A program made the position numbers and the translations under genes. From an uncultured Lachnospiraceae bacterium (GTDB taxonomy: Bacteria > Bacillota > Clostridia > Lachnospirales > Lachnospiraceae), in NCBI GenBank assembly GCA_910588775.1, contig CAJURH010000007.1:25551-89550 (forward strand): DNA of 64,000 bases. Reading direction: 5' to 3'. Positions 51,808 to 62,400 of this stretch are shown here, in pieces (the first letter of the stretch is position 1; each line of letters begins with the position of its first letter). The notes beneath the pieces were generated by a model. That model did not search any database. It was not told where the DNA came from and worked only from the letters and a program-made list of their open reading frames with translations.

Positions 51808-54800
51808 TCATTTGGTTTTCACATTCTTCGTCTTTGACCAACTGGAATAATACTTTTTCCCAGAAACGGTTTTATATGTGCGTATGCGCGCATAATACCT
51901 TTTCTTGGCTTTAAGCTTTGGAATCGCTTTGGAAATTGTCGCAGACTTCTTGACTGAAACCAATTTTGTCGTCCCTTTGGTAAATTTCTTGCTGGTGGAA
52001 TACTGTATTTCGTAACCCGTCGTCTGGACGGCCTGCTTCTTCCACTTTAACGCAATTCGTTTCTTGCCTCCCGTCAGCTTACGGATGGATGTCCCTTTGG
52101 GATTGATCTTGAAAGTTATGTCTTTTGTTCCAGTGTAGCCGCCTTTGCCTTTAATCGTAATAGTAGCCGTTCCCACATTTTTGTTATTTTTATATGTGAG
52201 TGTATAATCTGTATTTTTCTTCAGGGCTTTGTTCGCCAGTTTCACGATTGGCGCAGGGGCCTGTTTCTTTCCCGTATATACATACGCGGACTTTACTCCA
52301 GCAATCTCTACATTCTTAATGGAAACCAAAACTGTGACTTCGCACTCCGCAAAAACGCTTCCATCTAAGGTTGTGGCGCGGATAACTGCGCTTCCGCCTT
52401 TATGCGCCGTAACCATGCCATTGGTGTCAACAGTTGCAACCGCGTCGTCACTGCTGCTCCAGATTACGATATTGTCCGTCGTGTTGGCCGGCTCAAATAT
52501 AGCCGTCAGATTATGCGTCGTGTTCTCCTTCAAGCGAACGGCTTCATCGCTCAGCCTCAACCCTGTAACGGGAACGCCTCCCTGGGCAATGTCCGCGAGG
52601 GCATCCATAATCGCGCCGCCACCGATTGCATTGAGAGAAGAAAGGCTTTTCGCCTTTTTCGCCAAACAACTCTCCAACGAAGCGTATGTGGCAAATGTCC
52701 AGCAGGAACCATAATTCCCCTGGTCTTTGACTTCAGTCACGGAATTTTCCTGGCGAAGGTCATATTTAGCTGGAAGAATCACGCCTTCCACAAATGAGAC
52801 GGTGTTTTCTCCCATGCCGATGATTACCGGAATATCACCCAGGGCGGCTTCCTGGCCTTCTCCATCCGCCCCGGCTCTTGGCTCCATCCTCCACCTGACA
52901 AATTCCTCATTGACGGCAATGCCGGACTCCAACGCTTCCTCCAATGTGTAGACTTTGTCGCTGTCATATGCGCGCGCCTGCTCTTCTATGCCCTCAAAAA
53001 GCTGGGAGGAGCGGGATGCAGCCCCATTGTCCGTAAACGCCTTGATGCAGAAATTGGCATTTGCTGTGCGCCTTGTTAAATCATTCCATTGCATGCCGTC
53101 TGAACTGTAATAACTCTCATCCGCATTGGCGCGCGCCTGACTGGAATAACCCTGTTGCGGATATTCCATGTATACCCAGGATGTGCCGCTGCCCACGCTG
53201 AGTTTGACGATGACCGCAAAGCGCGTTCCCTTTTTCAGCAAAACGCTTTTATTGAATGTCACCGTGTGGTACCCCATATCTTTGATAGAACCGGAAGCCA
53301 CCGCCGTCCCTTTCGCCTTTAATGAAGAGCTGTTCTTATAATCCGTCACCACATACACTTCATAGAATGTATTTTTGTCGTGCGTGTAGAAGGACGCCGC
53401 CCGCAGCGCTTCATCTTGTTTCAGGGAAGCCCCTTTCTGAGGAAATACATTGGCCGCGAACGTGGTGTTGGCGTATCCTATGGAAGAACAGGCTCCCAAC
53501 GGGTCGTACTGGTAAATCGTATTATAATTTGTTTTATGCTCGATGGAGGGAACTACAGCCCCGCCGCCGCGTTTTCCAAAATATTTGTCATAATAAGAGA
53601 TATAGAAGTATCCGTTTTCGCCGCTGTTCGCGCCCCAACTGTTTTTGCATATGAACGCGCCATTTCCTGGCGGGGTTTTGGTGAAATTATTCCTGGAATA
53701 ATTGTCGTCCCAGCCCACCACCGCAATGGCATGACCTCCCTCATACAAAGTAGGGGAACTCTCCGGATAATAGTAGTTCTTCCTGGCGCGGTCATAATGA
53801 TTCCAATCCACCATGAACGATTCATACGCCGCGCCGTAATTCATAATCGCCGCCTTAATCTCGCTGTTATCCGACCAGCTCACACGCTCTGGAAGCCACA
53901 GCATTTCCTGGACATGATAGTCCGCGTCTATCTCGCGGTAAACGCCCTTTGGAAATGCGGGGTAAGGGTCGTTTTGCTCCAGCACGGCGCCATCCCAGCG
54001 GGCCAGATAAGCGGCGCTCATCAAAATATTGCCGCCTTCTTTGAAATCAAATCCATCTTGCGCGCCCTGCGCCGAATTGGAAGCCATGTTCCACTCGGAA
54101 AAATCAAAAGCGCCTTTGATCGCAGGCGATGGAGTGGCTTTCACCTCTACCGTGCAGGCAGCGCTGAGGCCATTGGCCTCCGTGGTGGCGGTAATCACAG
54201 CCTTACCGCTGTTTTTGGCCTCCAGCTTTCCGCTGCCATCCACTTTGACGATATTTGCATTTGAGCTTGACCAGAGCGCTTTTCGATTGGTTGCAGTGGC
54301 AGGCAGAACCGTGGCCATAAGCTGGTGAACGTCTCCTTTTTCCATGGACAGATAAGTGGGCGACACCGTAATGGAAACCGGATTTTCTTCCGAAGTTGTG
54401 GTCAGAGATAGCACATGGCCGATGCCCTCGCCCGCTTTGTTGAACGCTTTGGCATAGTAATAATAGGTGGACGAAGGCGCAAGATTCTTCAGCGTCACCT
54501 TAAAATCAGCTCCCGCGCTGACCGTATATCTGGACATGGGCGTATATTTATTCCAATAGACAAACTGCCGGGTCAGATTGCCGTCGCCGCCGTTATTTTT
54601 AACCGTTCCGGTCAGTGTGGCTGTGTTTTTCTTGATACTGGACGCTTTGTTGGTGGTGACTGTGGGCGGGACAATCTTCCATGTCCAATGGGCGTACAGT
54701 GTCTGCTCTGCCGTTATATCCACGATACTGTCTTTTGTGATTTTCTCTCCCCCACTTTTTGCCGTATACCACCCGTCAAAAGCATATTCCGTCCGAGTAG

Positions 54801-57114
54801 GCGTAGGCAACGTTCCATAGATCTCTCCGTAAACCACGGTTTTGCTGGATGGCGTCACTTTCCCTCCATTGGCGTTGAATTTTACCGTATAGCTTTTCCG
54901 GGACTCCTCCAGCCAATGGGCGTACAGCGTATGGCTTTCCGTCTTCTGCACCCGGCTGACGCTGGTGATTTTCGTCCCACCGATTTTAGCTGTATGCCAC
55001 CCGTCAAAAGTATAGCCTTCACGTTCTGGAACAGGCAGCTCACCGTATATGCTGTCGTAAACCACCATCTTGCTAAGTATGGCCACTTCCCCTCCGTTGG
55101 CGTCAAAGTATATCTGATAACCCTGGTGGGAAATCTCCGTCCAATGGGCGTACAGCATTTGGTCTTCTGTAAGCTCCGCCTGACTATCGCTTGTAATCTC
55201 CACGCCTCCGCTTGCCTTTGTATACCACCCGGCAAAAGCATAGCCTTCACGTTCTGGAATAGGCAGTTCGCCATATTTCTCACCATAAGTCACTGTCTTG
55301 CTGGATGGCGACACGCTTCCTCCGTTGGCGTTAAAGCGCACGGTATATATACGGGCCGCCATGGTCCAACGGGCATACAGAGTATGATTGGCCGTGGTCC
55401 ATATCATACTGCCGCTGGTGATCTTGTCGCCTCCGTCGTATGACGTGTACCATCCCTCAAAGTGATAACCTTCACGGGTGGGCGTGGGCAGCGTTCCATA
55501 CGCGCTTCCATATGTCACTATTTTGCTGGATGGGGACACGCTGCCTTCACCAGCGCTGAAATACACCGTATAAGGCCGTCCTGTCCAATGAGCGTACAAA
55601 ACATGGCTAAGTTCCGTCTGCACCAGGCTGCCGCTGGTCACCCTATCGCCCCCAGTCTTTTGCGTATACCATCCGGCAAAATCATATCCGGTCCATATCG
55701 GTGTGGGCAGATCTCCGTACTCGCTTTTGTAAGTTACTGTCTTACTGGACGGCGACGCCTCTCCTCCATTGGCGTCAAAGCGCACCGTACAGGACCGCCC
55801 CGTCCAGCGGGCGTACAGCGTATGACTGGCGGCCGTCTGCACCTGGCTGCTGGCCGTGATTTTTGCGCCTCCGCTCCTCTCTGTATACCATCCGTCAAAA
55901 TTATAACCTTCCCACGTGGGGACGGGCAGTGTTCCATACGCGCTTCCATATGTCACTGTTTTGCTGGACGGCGACGCCTCTCCTCCATTGGCGTCAAAGC
56001 GCACCGTATAAGACCGCCCCGTCCAATGGGCGTATAAGGTATGGCTGGCCGTGGTCCATAGCGTGCTATTGCTTGTAATTTTCGTTCCCCCGTCGACGGA
56101 TGTATACCATCCGTCAAAGCTATATCCTATGCGCGTGGGCGTGGGCAACGCGCCATACGCGCTTCCATATGTCACTGTTTTGCTGGCCTGGGACACGCTC
56201 CCTCCATTGGCGTTGAAATACACCGTATATGCAGGCGTAGAATCCTTCACCGTGACACGAATGTTCTTCCGATCATACACCTTCTGATCGGACGTTCGTT
56301 TCAGTAATACGGTTATGGACGCCGTTCCCTCTGAATCGGCCGTTATAGTCAGAGGCGACGTATTCCCATTCCATCCACCCCATGAACACGATACGCAACT
56401 GCTGTCTTTATCCCAGGCCAGCGTGTATGGGCCGTCTATATTATTGACCGTACAGTTGACGGTCTTGCTCTTGGCGCCATATAAATCCAGGCTGATACTG
56501 GATGAAAAAAGCGTCACTTCCGGCACGTTAACGCTCCCCGACAGTTCCATATCATAATTTCCCCTGGACGATATCACCCATTTGTATGTATATACGCCGT
56601 AAGATGACAGCGCGCACATATATCCCACATACCGAAAATAAGACAGTTCCGGATAGCGCGTATAGGAGTCATAATAATTCCCGTTCCGGTAGATGGTCAG
56701 CGCCGCTTTCGTGACCTCGATGTCCTGGGTCACATGCATGTTAAACCACACGGCCTCCCCCTTTGCGCAGTTGGCCGTCCCTTCTGGCAAACTAGTCACG
56801 CTGGCGTTGCCGGTCACCGCGCTATAGGACACATTTGACGTCGCCGTGCCTCCTGCACGGGGTTCTTCATCCTCAGCATCCGGGATTTTCACAATCTCCC
56901 CGCTGGAGGTTTCCGCGTCCGCAGATTCCCCGCTGTCTCCGAAAATATTTTCCTCTTCGGAAACCTCCTCCGTAGATTCTTCCTCTATAGTCTCCTGCGC
57001 TGCCGGTTCATTTTCCATCGGCATAATTTCCTCATTGACCGCAGAGACTAATACTGGATGCGCACTCATAACCAAAACCAGTAAAAACGCCAATACACTC
57101 TTCGCCTTTTTCAT
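51808..57114 (-). CDS. Large secreted multidomain protein with a permuted papain-like (C1A) peptidase
   Basis: A 1768-residue protein with a signal peptide (AKSVLAFLLVLVMSAHPVLVSA). Order: acidic stretch; Ig-like region (about 95-290); seven Listeria-Bacteroides/Flg_new repeats (about 294-810, each near FNANGGSVSPSSKTVTYG ... GWYT ... LYAHW); Fn3-like (810-905); BIG2 (905-990). The His/Asn half of a C1A peptidase follows (FDFSEWNMASN from about 995; His1128 in GGHAIAVVGWDDNYS, Asn1158 in CKNSWG), then the lectin-like domain usual in clostridial C1A proteins (about 1190-1340). The propeptide-like segment and Gln/Cys half come last (LPAKYDLR, Gln1465 and Cys1471 in KDQGNYGSCWTFATYASLES), before BIG2 (1510-1590), a beta domain and Fn3. 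In normal C1A enzymes Cys comes before His, so the catalytic order is swapped. No sortase motif is seen; the BIG2, Fn3 and repeat domains suggest surface adhesion. Confidence 0.85.
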   Translation of the reverse strand: MKKAKSVLAFLLVLVMSAHPVLVSAVNEEIMPMENEPAAQETIEEESTEEVSEEENIFGDSGESADAETSSGEIVKIPDAEDEEPRAGGTATSNVSYSAVTGNASVTSLPEGTANCAKGEAVWFNMHVTQDIEVTKAALTIYRNGNYYDSYTRYPELSYFRYVGYMCALSSYGVYTYKWVISSRGNYDMELSGSVNVPEVTLFSSSISLDLYGAKSKTVNCTVNNIDGPYTLAWDKDSSCVSCSWGGWNGNTSPLTITADSEGTASITVLLKRTSDQKVYDRKNIRVTVKDSTPAYTVYFNANGGSVSQASKTVTYGSAYGALPTPTRIGYSFDGWYTSVDGGTKITSNSTLWTTASHTLYAHWTGRSYTVRFDANGGEASPSSKTVTYGSAYGTLPVPTWEGYNFDGWYTERSGGAKITASSQVQTAASHTLYARWTGRSCTVRFDANGGEASPSSKTVTYKSEYGDLPTPIWTGYDFAGWYTQKTGGDRVTSGSLVQTELSHVLYAHWTGRPYTVYFSAGEGSVSPSSKIVTYGSAYGTLPTPTREGYHFEGWYTSYDGGDKITSGSMIWTTANHTLYARWTMAARIYTVRFNANGGSVSPSSKTVTYGEKYGELPIPEREGYAFAGWYTKASGGVEITSDSQAELTEDQMLYAHWTEISHQGYQIYFDANGGEVAILSKMVVYDSIYGELPVPEREGYTFDGWHTAKIGGTKITSVSRVQKTESHTLYAHWLEESRKSYTVKFNANGGKVTPSSKTVVYGEIYGTLPTPTRTEYAFDGWYTAKSGGEKITKDSIVDITAEQTLYAHWTWKIVPPTVTTNKASSIKKNTATLTGTVKNNGGDGNLTRQFVYWNKYTPMSRYTVSAGADFKVTLKNLAPSSTYYYYAKAFNKAGEGIGHVLSLTTTSEENPVSITVSPTYLSMEKGDVHQLMATVLPATATNRKALWSSSNANIVKVDGSGKLEAKNSGKAVITATTEANGLSAACTVEVKATPSPAIKGAFDFSEWNMASNSAQGAQDGFDFKEGGNILMSAAYLARWDGAVLEQNDPYPAFPKGVYREIDADYHVQEMLWLPERVSWSDNSEIKAAIMNYGAAYESFMVDWNHYDRARKNYYYPESSPTLYEGGHAIAVVGWDDNYSRNNFTKTPPGNGAFICKNSWGANSGENGYFYISYYDKYFGKRGGGAVVPSIEHKTNYNTIYQYDPLGACSSIGYANTTFAANVFPQKGASLKQDEALRAASFYTHDKNTFYEVYVVTDYKNSSSLKAKGTAVASGSIKDMGYHTVTFNKSVLLKKGTRFAVIVKLSVGSGTSWVYMEYPQQGYSSQARANADESYYSSDGMQWNDLTRRTANANFCIKAFTDNGAASRSSQLFEGIEEQARAYDSDKVYTLEEALESGIAVNEEFVRWRMEPRAGADGEGQEAALGDIPVIIGMGENTVSFVEGVILPAKYDLRQENSVTEVKDQGNYGSCWTFATYASLESCLAKKAKSLSSLNAIGGGAIMDALADIAQGGVPVTGLRLSDEAVRLKENTTHNLTAIFEPANTTDNIVIWSSSDDAVATVDTNGMVTAHKGGSAVIRATTLDGSVFAECEVTVLVSIKNVEIAGVKSAYVYTGKKQAPAPIVKLANKALKKNTDYTLTYKNNKNVGTATITIKGKGGYTGTKDITFKINPKGTSIRKLTGGKKRIALKWKKQAVQTTGYEIQYSTSKKFTKGTTKLVSVKKSATISKAIPKLKAKKRYYARIRTYKTVSGKKYYSSWSKTKNVKTK
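54690..56235 (-). repeat. Seven tandem ~210-bp units encoding Listeria-Bacteroides repeats
   Basis: In-frame units inside the peptidase gene, each encoding about 68-76 residues with a TVxFxANGG start, a GWYT middle and an LYAHW or LYARW end. Units 2 and 3 (about 55570-55990) are nearly identical over long stretches, so recent duplication or gene conversion is likely. Confidence 0.85.
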
Positions 57115-57145
57115 AACCTCTCCTTTCCAAGATTTGTTCTTCTCT

Positions 57146-57209
57146 GATTCGCTCCTTATTTATCTATTATGTCCAAACTCTAGATATTGAAATGAGCGTT
57201 TCGCAATCG
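57146..57209. repeat. Half copy of the dispersed intergenic repeat (copy D)
   Basis: On the reverse strand CGATTGCGAAACGCTCATTT through GTTTGGACATAATAGATAAA and AAGGAGCGAAT matches the left half of copy B. The right arm is absent. It lies in the leader just upstream of the permuted-peptidase gene. Confidence 0.6.
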
Positions 57210-57337
57210 TCAGCCATTCAAAATCCCTTTCCCGCCCCAACAGCAAATTTTACAAAATCCACGCAATTCCTTTTCCAGTTTCTACTGATTTTATTATAAT
57301 TCACCCACATCCTCTTGTCTACTTTCTTCCATAAAAG

Positions 57338-59332
57338 CTACCGGAGCAAATTCACCTGAAACGCCGCCCAAAACACAAACAAATGCAAAACGACCGCCCC
57401 AGCCAGCAGCGCTTCGTCCAGCCTGCCCCGGAACACCAGCTTGCGATTTCTTAAGCACAAAAGCAGCACAGGCAGCGCCGGAAGAAAATACCGGCCCTGA
57501 ACTCCATCAATAAAGTCGGCCCCAGCGGCCGTCCAAGTGAGCAAAAACACGCTGAATATGGCCAGAATCGTCACCACCGACGTTCCCACGGCCAGCAATC
57601 TGTCTCTGGTCTGCATATAAGGCTTTTCCCTGACCATCTTCACCGCCGCCAAAAGCAGCAAAAGCCAGAAGCCGTACACCAGATAATCCGGAATCTCCGT
57701 ATCCAGCCATCCCAATTTTCCGCCTATCATCGTAGACAGGTAGAAATCTCCCTGGGAGCGCAGGCTCTCCGCCAGAAGCCGTACGCCCATCAGCGGATTG
57801 GACAACAAATCCCGAAAAGCGATCCCCTGCCACTGGCCCTTGGCCGCATGAAAAGAAGTTCTGGTCAGGTAATAAATCATGGACGATAGCCGCACCGCCA
57901 GAAGAGACGCCAGTCCGCCCCCCAGCACACAGACCCTGCCCGTCCACATGTCTTTCACAGAAACGCACTTCGCAGCGGGAATAAGCAGGCACAGGGCAAA
58001 CAACGGCCAGTATACGATTTTCAGAGGCGTAACCCACACGGCGATGACGGACAAAAGCCCCCAGTCTTTCCAACTCACTGGACCGTCCCCATAAATGCAA
58101 TGCCATGTCTGGCCCACGAACAGATACAAGAGCGCCAGCATCATACTGTCGTAAGAACAGGAGGCGGCCAGCTCCAGCGACATGGGCAGCAGCGTCGCCA
58201 AAGCCAGCAGCACCTTCGCATAAGGCATCCGCCGCACCGCCCAATAACAGCAGACGGCATAAAAGAGCAGCGCGCAGAAACGGGTCACCAGCAGAAGCGG
58301 CACGCCCCCCAGATGCAACAGCCTGGACAAGAGTATCCCCGCAATCTGGGGCAGATAGGCAATGGGCCAGACGCCATTTAGCGTGCGGGATGCGAAAGCG
58401 GTCTTCTCCCCGTCCGCCGCCACAGTGGCAAAATTCTCCCAGAACAACTGGTAACTGTACGCGGTGGGGTTTTTTTGCGCCTCGTTATAAACCATATCTT
58501 CTGCACGCACGTAAGCATAGCCGTTTTCATCGGCGCCCGTCTGCAAAAGAATTTTGTTGGCATATGCATAAGCCGTCCCAAAATGCGCAGGCTCATCTGG
58601 CGCCGAGTACGGCGGCATCACAAACATATAGACCGTCCCCAGCAGCAAAATCAGCGCAAACGCCGCCCGCTCCACCGGAATTTTCCTCCGCTTCACATAG
58701 ATCTGCGCCACATACAAGCAGAGCGCCCCATAGATAAGCCCGGTGCAAAGAGCTAAAAAGACAAATGAAAACCGAACCCCCGAATAATCCGAATGGTACA
58801 CTTCCAGCAGCAAGTCCGTGGATTCCCGCCCGGTCTGCGTCAGCGCTCCTTCCCTGTATAAATCCTTTTCCGTCCGGTACAAGGAGAAACTGTTTCCCGG
58901 CGTCCCGTCCGGCGAGCGAACCTCCAGGCAAAACCGCTCTCCGCCCTCTTTCACTGGAAGGGGCGACTCCAGCTCAAACCTGTGGGCCTGATTATCCTGG
59001 ATTTCACTGCCCTGAAGCGTCCAGCTTCCAAGCCTCCCGCCGTCCGATTCCCGGTAAAGCTCCACCTGCGCCCGGCTTTGGCTCATCTTGCCGTAAGTGG
59101 CGAATTCCAGGGAAAAGCCTGTAATCCACCCGTCTTCCAACCAGAAATCCTGCGTCAGAACGCCGCCTTTTACCACCTCTTTTGACAATTCCCGATTCCC
59201 CCAAATCCGCAGAAGCGCTCCCGGATGTTCCTGCATATGCATGGCATACTTTCGATGCGTCAAAAACATGTTTAACAAAAGCACAGCCCCCACCAGCAAA
59301 ATTCCCACATACAAAACCCATTTCTTCTTCAA
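57338..59332 (-). CDS. DUF2142 family polytopic membrane protein
   Basis: A protein of about 664 residues. It starts with a helix (KKWVLYVGILLVGAVLLLNMFL) and an extracytoplasmic beta domain (about 40-190; ITGFSLEFATYGKM, LESPLPVKEGGERFCLEV). About 11-12 further helices follow. The family signature is MPPYSAPDEPAHFGTAYAYAN at the start of the second half, typical of GT-C-like membrane transferases. The start TTG 59332 lies eight bases behind GGAGG; another TTG six codons upstream lacks a site. The family often sits in surface polysaccharide loci, consistent with the rfb cluster nearby; activity is unknown. Confidence 0.8.
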   Translation of the reverse strand: MKKKWVLYVGILLVGAVLLLNMFLTHRKYAMHMQEHPGALLRIWGNRELSKEVVKGGVLTQDFWLEDGWITGFSLEFATYGKMSQSRAQVELYRESDGGRLGSWTLQGSEIQDNQAHRFELESPLPVKEGGERFCLEVRSPDGTPGNSFSLYRTEKDLYREGALTQTGRESTDLLLEVYHSDYSGVRFSFVFLALCTGLIYGALCLYVAQIYVKRRKIPVERAAFALILLLGTVYMFVMPPYSAPDEPAHFGTAYAYANKILLQTGADENGYAYVRAEDMVYNEAQKNPTAYSYQLFWENFATVAADGEKTAFASRTLNGVWPIAYLPQIAGILLSRLLHLGGVPLLLVTRFCALLFYAVCCYWAVRRMPYAKVLLALATLLPMSLELAASCSYDSMMLALLYLFVGQTWHCIYGDGPVSWKDWGLLSVIAVWVTPLKIVYWPLFALCLLIPAAKCVSVKDMWTGRVCVLGGGLASLLAVRLSSMIYYLTRTSFHAAKGQWQGIAFRDLLSNPLMGVRLLAESLRSQGDFYLSTMIGGKLGWLDTEIPDYLVYGFWLLLLLAAVKMVREKPYMQTRDRLLAVGTSVVTILAIFSVFLLTWTAAGADFIDGVQGRYFLPALPVLLLCLRNRKLVFRGRLDEALLAGAVVLHLFVFWAAFQVNLLR

Positions 59333-59444
59333 CTTATCACCCTCCGCCAACGAAACTTTCCAAAAATATATTCTACTATACTACATTCCACCTACAATGT
59401 AAAATGCCTCCAAAAAAGAACCAGTGGAAAAATGCCCGCCGATG

Positions 59445-59453
59445 TGGTAAAAT
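59445..59453 (+). promoter_or_regulatory. Candidate extended -10 promoter for the MBL-fold secreted protein
   Basis: TGGTAAAAT gives TG-N plus TAAAAT, about 45 bases before the start ATG 59499. The -35 (TGGAAA) is poor. Confidence 0.4.
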
Positions 59454-59498
59454 CAAAAAGCTAACATCTAAAAAACTGAAGACAAGGAGCGGTAATCT

Positions 59499-62400
59499 AT
59501 GAGCAAACCGAAATCTTTTCTACTATATATGTTATCTGCGCTACTGTCTGCGTGTCTGCTTCATCCCGTCCTGCCCGCACAGAAAGTCTCTGCCGCAGCG
59601 AAAGCCACCGGAGCCAAAATCCATTTTATCAACTTAAACGCCAACAACGACGCAATTCTTCTGGAGTGCAACGGCGCCTTTGGCATGGTGGATTCCGGCG
59701 AAGACAACGGCTACCCCAACGGGAAGAACAAACGCTATCCCTGGCGGGCCGGCATTGTAAAAGGGAAGGGCCAGGGGCAAAACGTCATCAACTACCTCCA
59801 GTCGGTGGGTGTGAAGCGGCTGGAGTTTTACATCGGCACTCACCCCCATAGCGATCACATTGGAAACGCCCACCAGATTATCAAGAAATTCCGGCCCAAG
59901 CGGGTCTATCTGCGACCCTATAAAGACTCTTACATTACCAACAAAACACGCCTATGGGATAATCTGTACGTATACGACAATGCATTAAACGCCGTAAAGG
60001 AAGTGAATCGACAGGCGGCAAACGCCGAAGACGGTATAACACTGATCCAATATTTCAAAAAGAACGCAACCTACGTGGACCCACTGCGAAAGCTAAAGAG
60101 CAGTTCCAATGCCACTAAGAAGAAAACCAAAACCCGCGCCTACAAGTCCACACCCGTCTTCTCGGCGCCCCCGGACGCTTCTCCCAATGAAGAAATTCCA
60201 GCCCAGGACTTGGAAGAGCCAGAGACGGAAGATTCCCAAGAAGGCGAAATCACTGTATCCGACGCGGCGCCCGTCACAGACATGCAAGGAGCGCAAGGGA
60301 TTTCCCAGGAGGAGACGGTCATCGACTATACGCCTATGATTGTCAACGATACATACGACGCGGCGCCTTTGCCCCTCACCGGAAGCTCCAGCCCTCAGAC
60401 GGCTAAGCCGAAGTTTACGCTGGGCGACGGCATGACCATCGAGATTCTCAATTATGAGGAAAAATTATCCGCTCCCGACGCCAATTATTTCTGCCTGGGG
60501 GTAAAAGTCACCGCCAACGGCTCCACCGCTTTTCTCTCCGGGGATATCAACAACTACCGGGGCGCGGAAGACCGTCTGGCCAGCCAACTGGGCCATGTGG
60601 ACATTTTAAAACTGGGCCACCATGGCTACTACGGCTCCAACACCACTGGATACTTAAAGCGATTAAGCCCGGATATCGCCGTTCTCACCGGCACAACCGG
60701 ACAGATACGTCAGCAGATGTGGGACGCGCTGGCCTCCACCAACACCCGGACTTACATCACTTCTCTGTACGCTGGCAGCGCAGGAGCCACCATTGTAAAT
60801 ATGAACCGCAAAGCGTCCACCAACATCGGACAGAGCCGCACCCTGGCAAACAAAATCGTATCCGGCTACTCCGTGGGCCTAAACGGCTATCTCTATCTGA
60901 AAAACGGCCGGAAAGTAGTGGGCGGCGGCTTTCAACGGGTAGGCCAATCCGGCTATTATTTCCCCGCCGGATCCGATAAACCGCTGACCGACCAATGGCT
61001 GAAACACAAGAACAAATGGTACTATCTCGGACCGGACGGACGGACGAAAACCGGATGGCTGCATCTGAATAGTCACTGGTACTATTGTAGCCAGGACGGC
61101 GATATGCAGGTGGGATGGATCAAAAGCAAAGGGAAAAAATATTATCTGAATTCCAAAGGCCGCATGATCACCGGCGACAAGAAGATTGGCAAACACTGGT
61201 ATTATTTCCGATCCGACGGCTCCATGCTCACCGGATGGCTAAATAACCGCTACTATTACGACGAACAGGGCCGCTGGGTTCCCAGCCGCAACAAATCGGG
61301 CTGGCAAAAATACGAAGCTGGCTACAAATGGCGATTCAAAAGCGGCTCCTTTGCAAGAAATACCTGGAAAACCATCAAAGGCAGCAAATACTATTTCCAC
61401 GCCAACGGCTACCGCGCCACAGGCATAACGAAAATCAAAGGGAAAAAATACTATTTTAATTCCAGCGGAAAACTGACCAGCGGGTGGCAAACCGTCAAGG
61501 GTAAGAAATATTACTTTACGCCCAAAGGCATGCGCACAGGTTTCCAAACCATCCACAAGAAGAAATACTACTTCCGTCCCGACGGTTCGCTGCTTCAGAA
61601 AAAGGGACTGAAAACCATCGGCAAGTACACATACTGCTTCAACGCAAACCACACCGTGGCCACAGGCTGGAAGACCATCAATGGCAAAAAATACTACTTC
61701 ACCCCAAACGGCACAATGCAAACCGGGTGGCAAACCATCTCCGGGAAAAAATATTGTTTTGCCTCAAACGGCGCCCTGCGCACCGGATGGCAGACCATCA
61801 GCGGACGAAAATATTATTTCGCTTCGGACGGAACCGTACGCACCGGGTGGCAGACCATTTCCGGGAAAAAGTATTCTTTCGCTTCAAACGGCGCTATGCG
61901 CACCGGATGGCAGACCATCGAAGGACGAAAATATTATTTCGCCTCGAATGGCGCTATGCGCGCCGGATGGCAAAGCATCGACGGGAAAAGGTATTATTTT
62001 GCCAAAAACGGCATGATGCAAACCGGATGGCTGACTACATCCGGGAATAAATATTACCTAGATGCCGACGGATCCATGCTGACTGGCTGGCAATCTGTGG
62101 ACGGAAACCAATATTACTTCGACAGCCAGGGCGCGGCCATGCAAGGATTCCAGTCTGTAGACAACTGCCACTATCTCTTTGACCAGTCTGGAGCGTTGCA
62201 GCAGGCGCCAGCGCCGGGATGGCACAGCTTCAACGGAACGGATTACTATTATTTCCAGACTGAAAGCGCCCTGTACGTTGGATGGCTTCCCCTGGAGCAG
62301 CCTTCCGCCGACGGAGAGCTGAAAACCGTCTGGCGTTACCTGGACCCGCAAACGGGAACTCTGGTCACCGGACTTACAAACCTGCCTAGCTGGGACGATC

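Noticed and set aside
54690..56235. Satellite or CRISPR-like repeats
   Set aside because: The units are in-frame Listeria-Bacteroides protein repeats inside one gene.
61440..62190. CRISPR-like regular repeats
   Set aside because: The 60-bp periodicity is in frame and encodes CW-binding repeats; there are no unique spacers and no cas genes.
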